Part shown: positions 47,701-60,315 of the stretch, one piece after another | Numbering within the stretch: position 1 is the first letter of the stretch | Layout of the letters: the number at the start of each line of letters is the position of its first letter | Source of the DNA: Klebsormidium nitens | Lineage: Eukaryota; Streptophyta; Klebsormidiophyceae; Klebsormidiales; Klebsormidiaceae | Direction of reading: 5' to 3' | NCBI GenBank assembly: GCA_000708835.1 | Contig: DF237155.1 | Span: 62,001 to 126,000, forward strand | DNA: 64,000 bases | Position numbers and translations under genes: made by a program | The notes under the pieces: model-generated | The model's input: the letters and a program-made list of their open reading frames with translations, nothing else | What the model was told of the DNA's origin: nothing | Database searches by the model: none

Positions 47701-48522
47701 CCAAAAAGCAAAGAGAACATGTTATTTCAGCGTTCCAAAAGCCTGGCACGCCAAGCACGAGGCAAGCCTGATTCTTTCCAAGAGTCTCCTATGCACGTCA
47801 GGCCCCTCACCTCCTGCAATTGAGCCTCAGCATCTGCAAGGGCTGAGCGCGCCTCCTTGAGAAGTCTTTCCCCATCAACCACTGCTGCTTGCAATCCGGA
47901 GAAAGAAGCATCGTAGGCCTCCAGCTCAAAATCTCGTGCTTCCAAGAGGCTCAAGTTGTACTGCTCAGAAGAAGGGAAGGGGTGCTTTAATTCGAGATCA
48001 CGTCTAATTGTCTTTTGATCCAGCATTTGAGGTAACATAATACCCTGTTTGAGGACTTGCTAGAGGCACAAATACTCCGCTGTGCCGTGCTAGGTCAAAT
48101 GTCAAAGAGCCTGTGATCACAGACAGAGAATCAGAAGGAGGCATACTCACCTGGAAGTCTTCCTGAAGCTGTGTGAAGTTGTCGGTGACTGCATCCAGAT
48201 CAGCTTCCCTGGACAGCAGCTGCAAGAAGACCCGGCAGTATTCAGAGTCATTTCTCACACTGAGTTGGTTTCGCCCCTGTCCAAGTCAAGCACAACTCAG
48301 TGCGACTCTTTACAGAGTGGCCTCACACCAAAACCCACTTGAAAGTCTCACAGAGCAGCTTGTGGCACAGTTGCGAGCAGTCAAGAGCAGATAGGAATCA
48401 GCGCAATCTATACTGACCTTCTCCTCAAGCTTCTGGATGCGCTGCTCCCAAAGACTGACAATCTCCTTCTCCTTCTGGTCAATCAGATTCTTGAAGAAGC
48501 CCTCATCAGACGCCCGCACCAT
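41745..48522 (-). CDS. CCDC57-like coiled-coil protein, about 1021 aa
   Basis: Twelve exons: 48522-48418, 48219-48151, 47960-47811, 47323-47185, 46949-46783, 46535-46458, 46193-46146, 45731-45597, 45168-44977, 44486-44181, 43793-42225 and 41852-41745. Phases agree at every junction and the total is 1022 codons with stop. Residues 1-460 and part of the large exon are heptad-rich coiled coil. The N-terminal block QLQEDFQYNLSLLEARD followed by ELEAYD, and the C-terminal QVRNYNVRDD, match my recollection of CCDC57, a centrosomal/ciliary microtubule-associated protein of animals that also occurs in flagellated protists. Between them is a low-complexity region rich in Pro, Gly and Ser. The probable role is at basal bodies or flagella (inference). 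The start ATG at 48522 directly follows a possible acceptor, so a 5' exon may exist. If the family call is wrong, it is still a long coiled-coil protein. Confidence 0.8.
45155..45354. repeat. partial duplication of an exon-intron junction in the CCDC57-like gene
   Basis: A segment of about 54 bp (45155-45208) covering the 5' end of one exon and its splice acceptor recurs at 45302-45354 in the upstream intron (ctcagcgccgccacctggag, then gcaagttggtgctc or its close variant). The second copy keeps an AG acceptor and the first bases of the exon. Confidence 0.75.
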
Positions 48523-51500
48523 CCTAAGGGTAAAGAAAGTTAGAAAGGGCTTCAGGGACCAGATAGAAACACTGAGACGTTCTGACCTCATCTGACCTCA
48601 TGTTGGAACACAGTATCTTGGCAAGCTGACCAAGTGACGCACAATGTACCGCTCAACATTTAGCTTCTCTGCGGTGAGTGGGCAATAAGCGTGGAAACAC
48701 ACAGCATTGCCTCATCTTCCAACTCATGATGCGTCTTCCAAAGCTAAGGAGGGAGGGCTATGGGGTATAAAATTCTGACATGTCAAGTGCTGAAGCAAGA
48801 TGGGGCGCAGCAGAGTCTTTGCAGGGTGCTGAGAACCAGTGGTCCTGCTCCTGTAGGCCCTAAATTGAACTCTTCTGCATTGGCTCTTCCCTGCCGGCTA
48901 AAGAAAAGGCTTCACCAACAACTGGACACTGCAAAATAACCTTTGTTGCACGCCTTATCGACAGCGAGAGGGCAGCAACCAGCACTCTTTTGATGCGGAA
49001 ACGAATGAGCACTCCAGGTCAAAGATGCAATCTGACCTTCAAACGGATCGCAAGTATTGCAGCGGCCTCTTTACTAAGCTCTTACAGTCTGCCCAAGGGT
49101 TTTACCTCAAGCCTCAGTTGTTGGCTTGCTATCCTTATGCGATGCTGCAGCATACCGCGGGCATACCGCCGTCCCTGATCGTGGTTTAAAGTTCTATTAA
49201 ATCTCATGCTCCTCCAAGATTGCGACACTGGTGGACCTGCCCAAAGGTCCTCTCTTCAATTCCATCTTGTAGGCAGTTGGGAATCGCGGATGGGGCGTAG
49301 CCCAGCTTATCATTGAACCAATTTCTGATGTAGCCCACATGTGCCCAGGCAAACCAGATCTCTGCCAGCTCACAGACCGATTCAGCACCACCATGTCACA
49401 GAGCCAAAAGCAAGGGCAGGTCTAGGTCTTTGACAATTGGGATCATCATTGCTTCAGGACACCTTCAAGTTCCAACCCGCCTTCCGATGAATGCCCTCCA
49501 TGAATGAATCCCAAATGGGTATGTACTGTCGTTCTTCAGAGTTTGAATTTGAAGTTTGAGCTTTCAACTTGCCTAAAAGTTGCATGACATTGAAGCAGCG
49601 CCCCCTCAATGCTCATGCAGACTCGGAGTCAAAGGCCGGGGGCTGGAATGCGACTCCTAACCGCGGGTTCGAATTTGACTAACCCCGAATCCTATCTTAC
49701 GGGGTTCAAGGAGGGAGGGGGTGCCTATCAACGGTGGCGGCTACGAGCGAAGAAGCTGCGCGCGTGCTGTAACGGGTTTCCATCGGACTGACTGTGACTT
49801 GACTCTTGAGTGTCTACGATTCTTGAACTTCATGGCGCCCTGAGATTCATCAAAGGTTGCGAATCGGCGGCTACCAATTTAATCTTCCCATCTAAATAGG
49901 TATACAATTACACTTATAACCATGATTTCACTTTTCTACTTTTCCAATTCGACAAGCACCCACAATGTCACAATGACAATCAGGTCGGATCAGTGATGCA
50001 ATGAGATAGCGAGATCTCAGATAGCCAGGTTTTGAGGCATGAGTCTGATGAGTGCTGTGGCCGCGGCACTCTGGCACGCGTACATGGGACTCTGATAAGC
50101 TGATAATTGGCCTTGGCCAACGCGAAAACTCGCGGCCGCAATCGTCTTGATTACTTCGTCCTGTAGTATCCTTAGGTATCATCCTACCTAGTTTCAGTAA
50201 TGTGATCACATGATCATCATATGATGCATGCACTCCATGTCCCGGGCCCAGATGATCGAGGTATATTCTCTCGAGTATCTTCAGCCGTTTGACTTCTGGG
50301 TCGTTGACCACGGCTCTGAGTCGGCGGATCCAGCTTCTATCAAATACATACAGTCGAGAAGGGACCTTCAAGTTCACTTCATAGAGTCTCATCGGTGAAA
50401 TTGGACACACGGTGACGGTTAATTAGCGCTATGCAGAGGTATGAACATCTAAGAGCTCAACGTAGTCGCGGCCTCGTTAGGGGACCGGTTAACGTTGATG
50501 CCAGGTTTATTCACGTAAATTAAACGCCCCCTTCATGGTGGATAAGTTGACGATACATCATGATACGATCGAGACTGCAAGTACAACATGCCTTGATGGC
50601 TTCCCTAGCTTATCAAAGCTTTGTGCCACACACATCTGCACATCCGGTAGCCACAAGACGGTTGTCTGAAGGCAAGTCACGCTGATTCAAGGTCGCGAGT
50701 TCTGAGCTACTTGGTGTGACACTAGAAATCTTTGATGAGGAGCCTGCTGTGTCTGACTTAGAGATGGTTGACCGAATTGCCTACTCAAACGGCTCGAAGG
50801 GCCGCGTCAAGCCAAAATTTTGTCAAGGAATTTGCCTCAGTTCTGACGGCCACCTTGGGAAATCACAGCCTTGTTTGAAAATCATTTGTCCAGGGGCCTT
50901 TCCTCTACATTGCACCGGTCATTTTTCAAACCATAATAGAAAAACAACTCTTAAGGCTTCAACTTTTCAATCAAACCTCAGAAGCTCTGGTGGTTCATTC
51001 CGTTTGACAGAGAGATCTTCAGACAACCATCAACCCAAGAGTATTGCTCTCTTTGAAGCGCTTGAGGTAATCTGCTGCATGTCAACCGCACCAAAAGGCA
51101 CTAAAATCGGAAGCACCTACCTGAGATGATTGTTGGGAAGATTAAAACTGAATGTCATTGAAAAACAATCAGAGCGCCTTGACACAGCTTGGAAGCTCCC
51201 TCTGCAAACGTTGGCTGACAAATCTGATCAAAGATGGAACTGCCAAGAGGTTGACCTGAATGATGTTTCTTTTGATTCACTCTCTCGCTGCCACATCAGT
51301 GGGTTTGACTGAACCAACAGGACACAGTGCCACAAATGTTCAATTCAGATCTTAAGCACAACCCAGAAAGCAGGCAGCGATGTTATTGAAGGCAGTAGAA
51401 ACAGCAATAATCTGGCAGTTTGCTGAAGTCTAGACTTCAATCTGGATTTATTGCCAGTACACCATGACCAAGGCAGTCAAAACCAGCTTGTTCCTATGAT

Positions 51501-51611
51501 TATGTCAAGTGCAACAAGAAGTACCTGCACCTAATGAAGGACCACCATGCTCTAACTTTGATGCTCACCGTCGAGTGGCACCTTTTACAGCAGCAGAATA
51601 TCTTTGACCTT
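48523..51611. other. intergenic stretch between CCDC57-like and TBCA genes
   Basis: No confident gene. An open frame at 50716-51129 (+) meets a single TGA and stays open to 51312, about 198 codons in all, without a recognisable domain. A tRNA B-box-like ggttcgaat occurs near 49670, but no cloverleaf forms around it. The stretch presumably includes the promoter or 5' exon of the CCDC57-like gene. Confidence 0.4.
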
Positions 51612-52389
51612 TTATAGAGCTGGCTCTACTTCGGCCAGGACCTCTTTCGCGCTTTTGTATTCTTCACTTTCTTGCAAGCTTGCATCTGCCTCTCCTTCCT
51701 CCTGTATGGAAGTTGGAAACAACATGTTTAGAAGCGGATTCCATACTTGATTGTCCATCCAAAGGGTGGTGGCTGCTCCAGGTTTCATCCGTAGCAGATT
51801 GTGTGTTTCTGAGATGCAAAATAAGCAGCGTTATTTGATAAGGGCGCCAAATAGGCCAAATATGCAAAGCAGCTCACCACCGCTGACTGTAGATCCTGAA
51901 ACGCGTTCTGCAATCTCTTCTTTGCATCTGGGATCATCATTTGTGTCTCCCCCAGCACACTCTCCTGCAAGGGAAAGCCCGGCTTAGACATGGTTCATTT
52001 GCTGCTGAAGTAATTTGAAAGCATAAGAGCAGAGTTCAACATGTAAAAGCTCAGGCTAACCATGAACCAGTATGTGCAGGCCTTCGTTCAGAGACTGCTT
52101 TTGTATGAGAGTGTCACTCTTTTTCTTGTTTCAAAATTGTCAATTGAAGAATCAGAACCCAAAATAGTGAAGCACAGAACTCATGAATTGCTGTGATATC
52201 AGTGTCTCAGAAATTGGACTACGGAAGCATGAATACCTGCTGCTTCAGGTCGTGAGAGTCAGCCCCCTCTGCCTTCATCTTCTCTGTCCGAGCTAATTCC
52301 ATCTGGAGCTCCTTCTCATAGGAATTCACCTCTTTGAACACCCGCTTCAAAGTCCCCGTCTTTATTTTGATGTTCTTTTGAGACGCCAT
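51612..52389 (-). CDS. TBCA: tubulin-folding cofactor A (TBCA), complete, 109 aa
   Basis: Three exons, 52389-52237, 51964-51878 and 51701-51612, all joined in phase 0; the total is 110 codons with stop, the normal size of the family. Diagnostic blocks are visible: NIKIKTGTLKRVFKEVNSYE, MKAEGADSHDLKQQ, and ESVLGETQMMIPDAKKRL, the last being the family's conserved core. The protein is a small three-helix bundle, rich in Glu and Lys. Cofactor A binds beta-tubulin released from the chaperonin and passes it into the pathway that forms tubulin dimers in the cytosol; the plant homologue is known as KIESEL. The start is the only ATG in the first exon that precedes the conserved block. It is divergent from the xylanase gene. 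Confidence 0.96.
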
Positions 52390-52537
52390 ATTGCTTTTCT
52401 CTTTATTTCTCTTTAGTGCACCTGATTTTCAACACATCGAAGGATATTAGCCAATCCGACCAATCAGGAAGCTTTCATTCAAGCATGCCCCGTTGACCTC
52501 CAAAGTTTTTGCAGCGGCTCCTAGGTTGCTGAATGCG

Positions 52538-52816
52538 TCAGCTCAAATGCCTCCTGCTTTCTGCGCTCGTTGAAACGACGAGCTCTTCCGTCAGCGACTT
52601 TCGGTTAGCCTCCAGCGTAGCCAGGCCCGGGCAGTTCACCATAGAGCGGCCCGCGCGATTGAGAGGTCGGTAGGTCTCAGAGCTCAGGTAGTCTAGGACG
52701 CCCGAGTTCGCAGTGCAGACTTGCACACTCTGTCTAGGGTAGGAGGATCCTAAGGCTAGAGACCGAGATCGAGGCTCGACTTGTATATTTTCGGACTGTT
52801 GGCTTTGCCGACCCAT
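52538..52816 (-). CDS. doubtful small open frame, 92 codons
   Basis: Open frame from MGRQSQQSENIQVEP to SAESRRHLS in the interval between two divergent genes. A TATAAA sequence overlaps the position just before its ATG, so this could be promoter sequence rather than a coding start. No domain was recognised. Confidence 0.2.
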   Translation of the reverse strand: MGRQSQQSENIQVEPRSRSLALGSSYPRQSVQVCTANSGVLDYLSSETYRPLNRAGRSMVNCPGLATLEANRKSLTEELVVSTSAESRRHLS

Positions 52817-53168
52817 TTATACCGGGCTCGTGTGTGTGTGTAGCTCTCAAATTTCCAAGCACCAGGTGGCATAACCCACCTCGATGACCAACTTTGTGAC
52901 AGGCACCCGAACGCCTGACCAGCTCAGGCCCCGGGCGTAATATTGGAACTTTCGGCTTACTTTAATTTACAAGGCCCCGAATGAACCGAGCGTGGGGAAA
53001 GTCCTACCGGCCACCTACCGTTGCAGCAGTAATGCACGAGGTTAACTGCTGCAACCAAGGGAACATGAGATGTCCAAAGCCCAAGGCTAAGCTAGGCGCT
53101 GCGCCTGAGCTGAGCTGAAAACCGGGTGTTGCACCACTGGCACCAAGGAGGACGCCAGGGCATCACGT

Positions 53169-56100
53169 ATGATGAACGGAGCTTCTTCTGTGACCAGCTG
53201 CAATGTTGCCACCAATCCTGACTTCGAGGCTGGCTCAACAGGATGGGGCCCGATGGGAGGGTGCCGACTGCAGATCTTTTCTGCAACACCGGGGCCGTTC
53301 ATTCAACCGCAGTCTGGGCGCAACTACCTGGTGGTTACTGGCAGGACTCAGGTGAATGATCTCAAGCCTAGAAGTGAAGAAACTCGTGATCACTGAGGAA
53401 TGCTGCACAAGAGCAGGTGATGATCAGCCCCGTCAGTACAGCGCATTCTGCCGATGACCATCACGTAGGATGCTCATTCTCTGCATGCAAGTCTTGCTTT
53501 TCCCCTCCACTGTCCCGCTGTGCTAGACCCGGAGTGATTGTGCCTCCAATGCACCATTAGAGTTCTTCAAGTCAGGACAGACTGGGTCACTGCACCACCA
53601 CCGTTTTTCAATGAGCCAATGCTGAGAACCCTGGCACTTGCTCCTCACCCCCCAGATATTCATACAGGTGGTAGGATGGCAGTCATCAAAGCAATCTGCG
53701 CTGTTTGACTAAGCTTCCCAAACTCCACTGTCACCTTTCAAGAAGTTCCTTAAAATAACTTCCCCCTTCAATATGAGCCACCACCAAGTACAGGTCAATG
53801 ATAGGTGGGGTACTGTGGGTGTTTGATCTGGGATGATTGCTCACAAGGCTTTCAGTTTGTCCAACGCAGGAGTGGGAAGGCATCTCTCAGCACCTGCAGT
53901 TTGAAAAGTCAGTTCCACATCTCATATATGCGTGGGTCCGAGTTGCAAACGCCCCCACAGCAACTGTGACGGCCACACTGTCAATCGGACAAGCCCCCAA
54001 CGTCCGATACATACCCGTTGGGAAGGTGAGAAGTTGTGACACTGAAAGTATCACAGACATGTGTGCTTGAGGACACTTGCCCCAAAGTGATGCAACAGAT
54101 ACGTTGGAATGCCAAGGAGAAATGTTTAGTGTGTGTATAAAGTGCAGATTGGTGTCTCAAGCTTCAGATCAACTTGTGGACAACGTCCAAAAATATCAGA
54201 CTCCAACGAAATGAAGCTGATTCTTCTCTATCAACCTCTTCCAGGTTGTTGCGAGTTGTAACGAGTGGGTGCAACTGGTCGGCAGCTTGCAGCTCGAAGC
54301 TGCAGACCCGCCCCTGGGTAATCTGTATTTCTCTGGTGCCCCTCCTGGAGTCGACATCCTGCTGAACAACGTCTATGTCCTGCGTGACACCCTGATTGAG
54401 CAAGTCTTGTCGTCTGCACAGCCTCAGGTATGTACTTTTGCATCGTTTTCATTTCGCTTCATGTAAGCGTATGCTGGATCTCTGAGTGCTTTCATAGGTT
54501 CTGCCGTCGGATGTTTCCTCGGAAGGCCCTTTTTCCACGGTTAAGCTTTGATACGTAGGCGTGCATGTTCTCTAAACTGACCTTCACCGATCGAAAGCGG
54601 CCTTTAAAGGTTCCTTGAAAATACTCACATGCTGCTTTCGAAAATCAACACTATTCTGCAACTCACGATTCCACCACTATACTCAAGAGGGAAAACTGAA
54701 ACGGAACAAACGAAACTCCATGATAAAGCCGACTTTCTCTTTACAGTCGGGCCCTTACAACGTTCTCCGGAACTCTGATTTCAGCGAGGGCGCCTTCTGG
54801 TGGTTCCCAGCGGGGGCCTGCCAGACCCAAGTCTTTGCGGGCAGTGCGCAGGTGTCCCCAAAAAGGTAACTCACGTTCGTTGACAATCTACAATTCTGGA
54901 TATATGTGCGTTACACCGAAGCCGTGACTCTTCACTGAGTTGGACCTTTCCCTGCTCGACTTCCTTCCGTGACCATGAGTCGAAGCCGCCATGAATGGGA
55001 ACCTGCATTTGTGAATTCAAAGCTTAAAAACTGGATGTGCCATGATCCTGTCCATCATGCACGTTTCTAACCCATCGCCTTGCTCTGCCCCAGCGGCGCG
55101 TTTTTCCTCTGCACCTACCAGAGAACGAACCCATGGGAGGGCCCCGCGCAGATGCTGACGGGCAAGCTTCGAGCGGGCTTGGAGTACCGCCTGTCCGCAA
55201 GCGTGCGGGTGGGAAACGCTCCTTCGGCACAGGTAAGAGTGACTTCCTGTCGGTCCTTCACGTCTGCCTAAAAACGTTAGCCGTTTTCACTGGGTTCAAT
55301 CTTGACCAGCGGTAATCGCGCGGAACAAGGACTGGGTTCTTGAATCATAACGAGGCGTTGCGGACATTGCTCGGGTCCTGACCTAAATGAGAATGAACGT
55401 CCTCTCGACCCTCCGTCATCGACACTTCTGTTTGCAGCCACTCGGACTTAGATAGCCGCACGTTTCTCCATCGATTTCTCGTTTCTGCAGGTGAAAGCGA
55501 GCTTGCGGGTCGAGTACGGTCAACGAAGCAGTTTCGTATACGTGGGGGCGGTCACTGCGTCCGATCAGAACTGGACCGACTTGAAGGGCGCATTCACATT
55601 GGACGAGGTGCCCTCACGCTCCCACCTCTACTTCGAAGGCCCGGCCGCGGGAGTCGACATCCTGTTGGACCAAGTGGAGCTCGCGCCGGCCGACGTAACA
55701 AGGCACTGCCGGCAGGTATTTGGCATGTCTATCTCTCAGCGCTACGTTATTGTACTTGGTGCTGGAAGACGGCAGTTGACGCCTGCGGCCTCATCCCATT
55801 CTGCTCGTCGATCCGTGCCAGGAACTTCACTGTCACCGGTTGGAAGCTTCGTGGTGCAAGATTAAGATTTCGTTCATATGGTGGTTTTCCTCTATTTCTT
55901 CCTGCCGTTCAGATGCAGAGGAATATTTTGTAAACTGACTTGACGCTTCGTTCTTTCAAGACCGTGTCAGCTTAAAGCCCATGTCAGATCGCGAAGCCTC
56001 CCAAAAGACTTCTCCCGAGCTCTCACAAGTGTCCCTTCCACAAATATCCCCAGAGCACGCCTGACGTCAAAGTAACACACTTTCGCATCGCCGTCAATGC

Positions 56101-59100
56101 CCCGGTTTGCAGAGCGCGGCTACCACCGGCGTTAACCTCGTCCAAAACCCCGACTTCCAACGCGGCACCGACTGCTGGATGCCCTTCGGAGTCACCTTCG
56201 AGCTGGTACAAACCGGGCCCCTGCTGCCCCCGGGCGGCGGTCCGTACCTGCGCGCCTGGAACCGGTCTGCCACGTGGCAGGGCCCCGCGCAGAGCTTCGG
56301 CGGTAGCACGATCAGGCCGGGGGCGGAGTACGAAGTGAAGGCACTGCTGAGGGTCGCGGGCGCATCTTGTGCGCCCCTGCAGATGGCAGCCAGGGTGAGA
56401 CGCGAGGCAGCAGAAATCTCCGCTTCGTTTCGTGTCCTGTAGGTCATCGAGAGTACTCTGTGCACGGGTGCCGAGGACGGAGACTGGGGCTCTTTTTGCA
56501 GCTTTCATGGCAAAGCAGCCAGTGGTTAAATGGTTCTTTGCAGGCCCTGACAAGGGGTAAAGTCCAGCTGCCTAGTCGTTTTGAAACATGCGACTTTCGT
56601 GCACCGCGCAGCCATTGCGTGGAGCGTCTTCAGAGTGCTTCGGTCGAACGGCCTCTGCCGCTACCCTCAATACGTGACTTTCGCAACTGAAGTTGGTCGT
56701 AAGGCATTCGCCACCGGCTTCGACCATAAGAAAGATCCCGGAAATCGCTAGCGGGAAAAGCCGTTTCTTAGAGTCCCTCTTCGGATTCAGAAGCGGACCT
56801 CGGTGAACTGTCCCTTTCCATTTTGAGACTGCATTTCTGCCGACTCACTATGCGCCCGCGGCTCGTGCTTTGCAGATCACGTTCACGGACGGCAAGCAGG
56901 ACTACCATTTTTGCGGTGACTTCGAAGCCACGGACGACGCCTGGGCTGAGCTGGCGGGCACTCTGAGCCTGGACCGGCCCGCGAAGGAGGTGCTGCTATA
57001 CGTCCAGAGCGCTCCCGCGGGAGTGGACATTCTGCTCGCGCGCATGTCGCTGGTGGAGGTCGACCTGGCGCAGCACAGGCAGCAGCTGGCGGAGCAGACG
57101 GATAAGGTGAGCGGAAAGACGTATGTGGATTCAGATGTTTTCGAGGAGGCCTGAGGAAATGGAACCGTTTGTTTTGCTTGACAGCCCTTTTGATGAAGCG
57201 CGTGAAAAGTTTGGCGTTGGACCAAATCGCCGAGTCTCGGTCGAGAAGGCCTGCTCCCATAGTCGCTGCAGGCGGCCATGCGAAGCGGATCGAATGGAGC
57301 CTACTTGCCTCTCAAAGGTTTCTTGAACAGCGTTTCGCTGTGAGACGCATTGAGCTGAATGACATTTACTGCGGGAACAATAGCTGAGAGGTCATTCTCG
57401 GATGCAGTTGCGACGGCAGGACGTCGAGTTGGTGCTGTCTGACGAGAGTGGCAGCCCGCTGGCGGGAGCGCGCATTGAAGTCAACCAGGTCAAGCGCAGC
57501 TTCCCGTTCGGCTGCGTGTCGGGACCTCGCAACGTGCAGAACAAAGTGTAAGTTGCCGGGCCTGGCACAACATGCTCTTACCCTTAGAGAAACTTTGCCA
57601 ACTCAGCTTTTACCTCTTGATTAAGCCCGCGTTGAAGTGACTGTGAGATAATCGAACAAGAAGCATGACGCGTTGATCTTGACCGCCTTGTTACAGTGAT
57701 GGCTCTGGGCCCGCGCCTGGCGTCAGGGTACGTGAGGCGAAGGAGGGACCTACAGATGAATGTTTTGAGCCTTCTGGGAAGCCTTACCGTTCCCTCCACC
57801 GCAAGGGTTCAGGATGCGACGCAATCGCCGATCTTCGCCGGCAGCGGCATCCCTCCCCGGCCGATTGTCGATCATGCTGAGGCCTCAACAGGATCATCCG
57901 CCAGCTCGGCAAATCTTTCGAACATTCAGAAGTCCTGAGAGCTGAGTTCCGATGCTGCGCAGGTGGGAGGCGTACTTTCTGAAGACGTTCAACTGGACGG
58001 TGTTCGAGAACGAGATGAAGTGGTACCATACGGAGGGCCAGCGCGGCCAGCTCAACTACCGCGACGCGGACGCGCTCATGGCCTGGGCCGACAAGCACGC
58101 GCTCAAAGTGCGCGGCCATTGCATCTTCTGGGAGGTGCGCGCTCGCGCTTAAAACCATCTACTGAAGCTTAGTCCAGTGGTTGTTTCTTTTAGAAATCTG
58201 CAGAAGCGAAGACCGGTACTTCATCCTCAAGTTCGACCAACCGTCGAATTGGAAGAGCGGTATCTCAGCATCGATTCGTGCGATGGGGGTGTCAAAGTAG
58301 TAAGTCGGGGAAGTTCATACCAGACTGATTGCCAGATTGTGAAGTTGTAAATGTGATTCAATTCCCGGTTTCCCCTTTTGCAATGGATAAGCATTCCGAG
58401 ACCAGCTCGGCCATCACACTGGAGCGTTTACCACAGGCAGTCAGAATTCATCTGGACCCGCCTGTGCATCTTCGGCCATCGCGATCAAAGATTAAAAACG
58501 GTTCGACAGGGTAAGAAGCAGACCTGACGCACTGATTGGACCGTTTCCTCACACGCACAATACTCCCCCAGGTAGAGAAGGGCGGCATCCCCGGGTGGCT
58601 CTGCCACGTGCCCCCCGCAGAGATCGCCCCCCTGGTTGAGAAGCGCCTCGAGATCGTGGAGCGGTACAAGGGCCGGCTCGCGCACTGGGACGTGAACAAC
58701 GAGATGCTGCACGGGGACTTCTTCCGGTCGCGCTGCGGGGAACAGATCATCCCGCACATGTTCCACCGGGCGCACCAGGTCGACCCGGGGTGCAAGCTGT
58801 TCGTGAACGACTTCAACGTGCTGTGCGGCGGGGACACTAATTCAGGGCCATATCGGTTGCGGGCGCAGGTGGGCGGTTGGGGAGCGGTGGTTTTTGACAC
58901 CTTCTTGTCTGTTGCGATTGCTTTTTCTTGTGTTCATGCTCAAAAGGTAGAAAAAGCGGTGGGGGTTGAGATAGCGGTCGGTTGTGACGGATGTCTCATG
59001 TGCTGTGGATTGCGTATTCTTTTGTGCTCAGTCGGTAGGAAAGCGGTGCACAACCGAAGGCGCATAACTCAGCAAGGCGGGCAGTCTCCATCAATTTTCC

Positions 59101-60315
59101 CATCGTTTTTTGTGAGTTTGGAAATCTCTTATGAGTAGGCTGCAGAGGCCCTGAGGGGCGAGACTGCATGCGAGGCGGCCTGTACTTGAGACACTATCTT
59201 TATCGTGGATCAGCAGCTCGAAGAGGACTTTTGTGTACGCCCTTCAAGCCGCTGCCGAGCCAGCGTGGGAGCCGGCAAACGACACTTGCCTATGCAGCAA
59301 CTTCAGTCCGTTCACTAATGGTTTTCGGATTCATCCTGCAGCGCAAGGCCGTCTAATGATAATTACCGCCGCACTTAACTTCTTTCCTCCGTGGTTCTCC
59401 CCAGGTACAAAAGCTGTTATCGCAGGGGGTGCCCGTGCACGGCATCGGCTGCCAGGCCCACGTGGACCGGCCCACCCCGGTGGGCGTCCGGCAGCGGCTG
59501 GACGTCCTGGCGACCACGGGGCTGCCCATCTGGCTCACGGAGCTGGACGTCAACCAGAAGGACGAGAACGAGAGGGCGGAACGGCTCGAGGTGAGGCGGA
59601 CGCTTGGCTTGGCGTATGATTGGTCAAGACAAAAAGAGAGGAATCGATGCAGGTGGGATTTAGATGTTGGTAAGATGGAGTCCAGGTTTCGGTGCCCCAG
59701 AGTCAAAGCCGGTACATGAAAGGAAAAGCCTGAAGCGGGAGGTTTTTGTGGGTGCAGAAATTGGCTCCGCTGAGCATTTGGACGTGATGTCGCACCCGCT
59801 TATTGGCCGGTCGGTCTCGACGCGTGAGCCGAGTAGACCTTTGGATCACAGGTTTCCGAACACATTGCATTTCAACATGTTACAATCATAGGGAAGCTTC
59901 GTATTGCAACCTCTTCTGAACGCCAAGCTAGTAGGAGTGTTGAGTTTCTGCGACGAAAGCCTCCTTCTTTGTGCAGGTCATTCTGCGTGAATCATTCGGT
60001 CACCCGGCTGTCGAAGGCATCGTTCTGTGGGGTTTCATGGAGGGCTTCATGTGGACCAAGGGCGGAATCTTGGTGCGAAGCGATGGCACGCCGAATGCGG
60101 CGGGGCGGTGCATGGAGGCGCTGCTCGAGGAATGGACGACCAAAGATATTTTAGGGCAGGTGGGGCCGGACGGCAAGTTTGTGTTCCGGGGTTATCTGGG
60201 AGACTACGAAGCGAAGGTGACAGGAGCGGACGGTCTGGTGAGGAAAGGCGTGTTTACACTGGAACGGAACGCGGAGACGGTGCAAGCGGTTGTGAGACTC
60301 GAGAAAGTGCAGTAG
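53169..60315 (+). CDS. GH10 endo-1,4-beta-xylanase with three CBM22-type modules, 883 aa
   Basis: Thirteen exons: 53169-53351, 53870-54025, 54245-54427, 54747-54865, 55094-55232, 55491-55715, 56113-56394, 56876-57106, 57408-57547, 57963-58134, 58572-58868, 59405-59590 and 59977-60315. All are in phase (884 codons with stop). Residues 1-174, 175-335 and 336-506 are three carbohydrate-binding modules of the CBM_4_9/CBM22 type; each opens with an N-(P/S)-DF motif (NPDFEAGSTGW, NSDFSEGAFWW, NPDFQRGTDCW) and closes with GVDILL. The catalytic domain (about 507-883) has the plant GH10 pattern: FENEMKWYHTEG, the acid/base Glu654 in HWDVNNEMLHG, and the nucleophile Glu755 in WLTELDVNQ. It hydrolyses beta-1,4-xylan, probably in cell-wall remodelling. 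No signal peptide is seen after the chosen ATG; the frame is open about 55 bases upstream, so a 5' exon carrying one remains possible. Confidence 0.95.

Noticed and set aside
49609-49700. Possible tRNA gene or tRNA-derived repeat
   Set aside because: A B-box-like ggttcgaat and a matching gggg/cccc pair are present, but no A box, anticodon arm or acceptor stem can be formed around them.
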